A DNA stretch of 64,000 bases from Chryseobacterium scophthalmum (lineage in GTDB: Bacteria > Bacteroidota > Bacteroidia > Flavobacteriales > Weeksellaceae): NCBI RefSeq assembly GCF_900143185.1, contig NZ_FSRQ01000001.1, forward strand, positions 1,798,001 through 1,862,000. The letters run 5' to 3'. A model generated the notes under the pieces. It had not been told where the DNA came from. It saw nothing but the letters and a program-made list of their open reading frames with translations, and searched no databases. Shown here one piece after another: positions 60,252 to 64,000 of this stretch; positions within the stretch are counted from its first letter, which is position 1; every line of letters starts with the position of its first letter. A program made the position numbers and the translations under genes.

Positions 60252-61268
60252 TTATTTTACGCTGTCGATTCGCATAAACTCTTCTGCTTTTTCTACCATA
60301 TCGATGCTTCCTGCAAAAAAAGGTATTCTTTGGTGAAGCTCAGTCGGCTCAACTTCCATGATTCTTCTAAAGCCGTCTGTTGCCTTTCCACCAGCTTGTT
60401 CTGCCAAAAATGCCATTGGATTACATTCGTATAATAATCTCAACTTTCCGTTTGGTGATTGACCGTATGATGGATAGATGTAAATTCCGCCTTTCAACAT
60501 ATTTCTATGAAAATCAGCAACTAATGAACCAATATACCTTGAAGTATAAGGACGATCACCTTCCTCCATCTGGCAATATTTAAGATAATTTTTAACTCCC
60601 TGAGGGAATTTTATATAATTTCCTTCGTTGATTGAATAAATTTTACCCGTTCTTGGAAATGTCATATTTGGATGAGAAAGATAATAAGTTCCTAAGGAAG
60701 GATCTAAAGTAAATCCGTTCACGCCGTTACCTGTAGTGTAAACAATCATTGTAGAAGAGCCGTAAATAACATATCCTGCTGCAATCTGATTGATTCCTTT
60801 CTGTAAAAAGTCTTCTAACTGTACAGGAGTTCCAGGCTCTGTAACTCTTCTGTAAATTGAAAAGATAGTTCCTACAGAAACATTCACATCAATGTTTGAA
60901 GAACCATCTAAAGGATCAATTAAAACTACATATTTACTTAAATGACCGTTTTCTCCACATTTAATATCGATAAAATCATCATTTTCTTCAGAAGCAATTC
61001 CGCAAACAACTTCTCTTTGAGAAAGTGCAGTGATGAAAATATCGTTGGCAATTACATCAAGTTTTTGCTGTTCTTCACCCTGAATATTCTGATTTCCAGC
61101 AGCTCCTGCAATATCTACAATCCCTGCTTTATTTACTTCTCTATTTACTACTTTGGACGCCAGTCTTATAGCACTTAGAAGACGTGAAAATTCACCAGTG
61201 GAATACTGAAAATCTTCCTGTTTATCAATTAAAAATTCTCCTAGGGTCTGTAATGGTTGATCTGACAT
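60252..61268 (-). CDS. fbp: Class I fructose-1,6-bisphosphatase
   Basis: 338 residues. The active-site segment is [20 protein letters not shown] near residue 118, with metal ligands in CGIASEEND near residue 90 and the sugar-binding NEGNYIKFP and [17 protein letters not shown]. It dephosphorylates fructose 1,6-bisphosphate to fructose 6-phosphate in gluconeogenesis. It is directly followed by menC. Confidence 0.95.
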   Translation of the reverse strand: MSDQPLQTLGEFLIDKQEDFQYSTGEFSRLLSAIRLASKVVNREVNKAGIVDIAGAAGNQNIQGEEQQKLDVIANDIFITALSQREVVCGIASEENDDFIDIKCGENGHLSKYVVLIDPLDGSSNIDVNVSVGTIFSIYRRVTEPGTPVQLEDFLQKGINQIAAGYVIYGSSTMIVYTTGNGVNGFTLDPSLGTYYLSHPNMTFPRTGKIYSINEGNYIKFPQGVKNYLKYCQMEEGDRPYTSRYIGSLVADFHRNMLKGGIYIYPSYGQSPNGKLRLLYECNPMAFLAEQAGGKATDGFRRIMEVEPTELHQRIPFFAGSIDMVEKAEEFMRIDSVK

Positions 61269-61588
61269 TTTTATGTTTTTTTACTTTAGTCCCAAATTTC
61301 GTAAATTTTATCACATTAAAAAACATTTTCGCACAAAAGACCTTACATCCTATTAATCAACATTATACCAACCAAATATTTTAACATCCATACTCAGTTG
61401 ATGAAGATAACTATCCCCAAATCATACCCTTAAAGAGCAAATATTTCTTATACTTTACATCAATTTTAATTAAATCTTAATTCAATCCTGGCTCATCGCT
61501 ATTTCATATCTCATCGTAATTCCATAATTTTGACATCCGAAAAAAAATTCAATGTTTTATATCTAACAATTTTATTCTTAACAATTTA
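61269..61588. other. 320-bp divergent gap between fbp and lysC
   Basis: AT-rich. A TAATTTTG box (61525-61532) serves lysC. The leader carries two copies of TAACAATTTT. No ORF and no amino-acid-type leader peptide or riboswitch was recognised. Confidence 0.5.
61525..61532 (+). promoter_or_regulatory. -7 box (TAATTTTG) of lysC
   Basis: Exact TAnnTTTG match, with a leader of about 55 bases to the ATG at 61589. Confidence 0.5.
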
Positions 61589-62827
61589 ATGAAAATTTTC
61601 AAGTTTGGAGGCGCATCAGTGAAAGATGCCGAAAGTGTAAAAAATGTATCTATGGTTCTTAGCAGCCAAGGTTTTGAAAAATGTCTACTTGTAATTTCAG
61701 CAATGGGGAAAACTACCAATGAGCTGGAAAAAGTAGTAGAATTGTATTTCAAAAAAGACAACTATCAAACTGAAATAGAGAATATAAAACAGAAACACAT
61801 TGAAATAGCTAAGGGGCTTTTCTCGGACGATCATGCAGTTTTTGCAGAAATCAATTTGTTTTTTGATGATATTGTTTCTTTTTTAAGAAGAAATAAATCT
61901 CCCAATTATAATTTTGTTTACGATCAGGTTGTAAGCTGTGGAGAAATGATTTCCACTAAAATTGTAAGCGAATATCTGAATGATATACAATTTACCAATC
62001 AGTGGCTTGATGCAAGAGATTACATAAAAACAGATGATTCTTACAGAGACGGGAATGTCAACTGGCAAAAAACTGAGGAATTTATCTCAAATTTAAATCC
62101 TGATATCTGCTATGTAACACAGGGTTTCATCGGTTCTGATGATAATAATTTTACTGTAACTTTAGGAAGAGAAGGTTCAGATTACTCAGGAGCAATTTTT
62201 GCATATTGTCTTAATGCAACCGCAATGACTATCTGGAAAGACGTTCCGGGAGTAATGACAGGTGACCCGAGAATCTTTAAAGACGTTACGCTTTTATCTA
62301 ATATCTCATACGAAGAGGCGATAGAAATGGCTTATTTTGGAGCGAGTGTAATCCACCCAAAAACATTGCAACCGCTTCAGCAAAAAAACATTCCTTTTTA
62401 TGTGAAATCTTTTGTAGACCCTACAAAAGAAGGAACGAAAGTGGGTGTTTCTGAAAAAAACCAAAGCGAAGAATCTTATATTTTAAAAGACAATCAGACG
62501 TTGCTTAAAATTTCTACGAGAGACTTCTCTTTCATCGCAGAAGACCACATGAGCTTAATTTTCAACAATTTAGCTAAATACAAAATCAAAGTTTCTTTGA
62601 TGCAGAATTCTGCAATTTCATTGGCATTATGTCTTGAAGATAAATTCCTTAAAATTGAGGAACTGAATAATGAACTTCAGAAAATTTTCAAAACAGATGT
62701 TATAAAAAATGTATCTTTATTTACTGTAAGAAATGCAAAAATGGAGAACATTGATAAATTTTACCAAGAAAAAAGTGTATTATTGGAACAGATTTCTAAG
62801 AATACGCTTCAAATGGTAACACTATAA
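61589..62827 (+). CDS. lysC: Aspartate kinase
   Basis: 412 residues. N-terminal KFGGASVKDAESVKNV binds ATP, the aspartate-binding VTLGREGSDYSGAIFA is near residue 190, and KDVPGVMTGDPR follows. Two ACT domains are at the C-terminus (about 290-412). It phosphorylates aspartate for lysine, methionine and threonine synthesis. It is monofunctional (no homoserine dehydrogenase part). It lies 23 bases upstream of the olsF-like gene. Confidence 0.93.
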   Translation: MKIFKFGGASVKDAESVKNVSMVLSSQGFEKCLLVISAMGKTTNELEKVVELYFKKDNYQTEIENIKQKHIEIAKGLFSDDHAVFAEINLFFDDIVSFLRRNKSPNYNFVYDQVVSCGEMISTKIVSEYLNDIQFTNQWLDARDYIKTDDSYRDGNVNWQKTEEFISNLNPDICYVTQGFIGSDDNNFTVTLGREGSDYSGAIFAYCLNATAMTIWKDVPGVMTGDPRIFKDVTLLSNISYEEAIEMAYFGASVIHPKTLQPLQQKNIPFYVKSFVDPTKEGTKVGVSEKNQSEESYILKDNQTLLKISTRDFSFIAEDHMSLIFNNLAKYKIKVSLMQNSAISLALCLEDKFLKIEELNNELQKIFKTDVIKNVSLFTVRNAKMENIDKFYQEKSVLLEQISKNTLQMVTL

Positions 62828-62850
62828 AAACTAACTCGGACTAAACACAC

Positions 62851-64000
62851 ATGAGCTTAATATCGAAAAATGATTTAATCAAGGCTTCCGGCTTGCATAA
62901 AATAGGGTTCCTAAAAAACCCTGTGGCATCTGCTGTTATGAGCATTGCAAAAATAAATGAAGTCAACAGACTTTATGATAAGCTGAAAGACAAAGAGGGT
63001 AAAGATTTTTTCGATTCTTTCGTAAGAGAAAGAAATTTGAGCTATGTAGCTTTTGAAGAAGACTTAGCAAAAATACCGAAAACGGGTCCTTTTATATTGG
63101 TTTCTAATCATCCTCTTGGTGCGATTGACGGAATTTTAATGTGTAAAATTCTTTCAGAAGTTCGTCCGGATTTTAAAGTAATGGGAAATTTTCTTTTAGA
63201 AAAAATAAAACCCATGGAACCGTTTGTGATTGCTGTAAATCCTTTTGAAGGAAGAAAGGAAATCAGAAACAGTGCAACCGGGATGCGGGAAACACTGAAG
63301 CATCTTGAAAATGGCGGCTGTGTAGGAATTTTTCCTGCAGGAGAAGTTTCAAATAAAAATAATCCTTACGGAGAAATTCTCGACAGAGAGTGGGAAAAAC
63401 CGGCTTTAAAGCTAATAAAAATGGCAAAAGTACCGGTTGTTCCTATGTATTTTCATGCTAAAAACAGTACTCTTTTTTATCAGGTAGCCAAGATTCACCC
63501 GAATTTACAGACCATTATGCTGCCTGCGGAAATGATGAATGACCGCGAAAAACCAATCCGTATCAGAATAGGAAAACCTATCACGGTAAAGGTAATGGAT
63601 GAGATGGAAAATATTGAGGAATTGGGAGAGTTTCTGAAACGTAAGGTTTACATGATGAAATCTTATTATGAAAAACGAAAATCTCTCGCGCAGGCTATTA
63701 ATCTCAAGAATTTATATGTAAAATTCCCTTTATTAAGAGAAGAAAACATTGTACAGAATATCATTGATGAAACTCCGAAAGAGGATATTATAAAAGACAT
63801 CAATAAACTGAGAGGTACCGACAAAATGCTTTTCAGCAATGGTAATTATGAAATATATTTTACCCCTTACGAGCAGATTCCTTCTGTAATGAGGGAAATC
63901 GGAAGACAGAGAGAGCTTACCTTCCGTGCAGTGGGTGAAGGAAGTAACCTTCCGTTTGATCTTGATGAATACGACAAACATTATCATCATTTATTTTTGT
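62851..64000 (+). CDS. olsF: OlsF-like bifunctional acyltransferase, 3' end beyond the window
   Basis: 383 codons are visible, with no stop. The N-terminal half is a PlsC-type acyltransferase: LVSNHPLGAIDGILM (HxxxxD motif) near residue 89 and IFPAGEVSNKNNPYG near residue 161. The part from about residue 305 has the OlsB-like GNAT pattern (MREIGRQRELTFRAVGEGSN, DLDEYDKHYHHLF). This order matches OlsF, which makes ornithine lipids in one protein in Flavobacterium johnsoniae and others. It follows lysC closely and is probably in the same transcript. Confidence 0.75.
   Translation, partial: MSLISKNDLIKASGLHKIGFLKNPVASAVMSIAKINEVNRLYDKLKDKEGKDFFDSFVRERNLSYVAFEEDLAKIPKTGPFILVSNHPLGAIDGILMCKILSEVRPDFKVMGNFLLEKIKPMEPFVIAVNPFEGRKEIRNSATGMRETLKHLENGGCVGIFPAGEVSNKNNPYGEILDREWEKPALKLIKMAKVPVVPMYFHAKNSTLFYQVAKIHPNLQTIMLPAEMMNDREKPIRIRIGKPITVKVMDEMENIEELGEFLKRKVYMMKSYYEKRKSLAQAINLKNLYVKFPLLREENIVQNIIDETPKEDIIKDINKLRGTDKMLFSNGNYEIYFTPYEQIPSVMREIGRQRELTFRAVGEGSNLPFDLDEYDKHYHHLFL

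Overview
The window is AT-rich chromosomal DNA from a member of the Bacteroidota, family Weeksellaceae/Flavobacteriaceae, most like Chryseobacterium. The evidence is a type IX secretion C-terminal sorting domain, promoters of the Bacteroidota form (TTTG / TAnnTTTG), a mevalonate-pathway decarboxylase, a complete Bat (MoxR, DUF58, VWA, TPR, BatD) operon, a YpdA-type reductase, DUF1543, DUF1634, DUF4834 and DUF6263 families, and an OlsF-like bifunctional acyltransferase. No rRNA, tRNA, insertion sequence with a classical transposase, prophage or CRISPR array was seen.

Layout. 1-5.9 kb: 5' part of purK, a TauE/SafE permease pair, and small enzymes and membrane proteins. 5.96-6.39 kb: a compact GIY-YIG nuclease gene enclosed by perfect 25-bp inverted repeats. 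6.5-16.7 kb: mvaD, a CoA ligase/epimerase pair, an alpha/beta hydrolase, pdxJ, a mechanosensitive channel and ung. 17.5-23.3 kb: mutS2 without an Smr domain, a T9SS cargo protein and a very small ABC transporter. 23.4-28.2 kb: a cobalamin riboswitch upstream of a thioesterase, an HD hydrolase, a frameshifted XAC2610-like gene, a PadR/PspC pair and a 20-residue peptide gene with its own terminator. 28.2-34.6 kb: an acyltransferase and a probable menI, then an accessory block (two PrcB-like lipoproteins, a repeat lipoprotein, a sigma factor fused to membrane segments, a barrel protein), then menF. 34.7-43 kb: marC and the Bat operon. 43-52.3 kb: dinB-like, rlmB, YfhO, GxxExxY, a glycosyltransferase and ypdA. 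52.4-64 kb: an S41 peptidase, a TonB receptor, an MFS transporter, glnS, a 25-residue peptide ORF, fbp-menC, lysC and the start of olsF.

Pathway links: menF, menC and probably menI belong to menaquinone synthesis. mvaD serves isoprenoids. PlsC-like, OlsF-like, CoA-ligase and thioesterase genes serve lipid metabolism. The seven-gene Bat operon is one overlapping transcription unit.

The most unusual material is between the genes. One inverted-repeat family (TTGTCATT...GAATCT) occurs as short hairpin-like copies and once around the GIY-YIG gene, which looks like an autonomous element with non-autonomous relatives. There are also a riboswitch without its usual target, two tiny amphipathic peptide ORFs, four promoters placed so close to start codons that leaderless mRNAs are expected, and several dispersed palindrome and heptamer repeat families.
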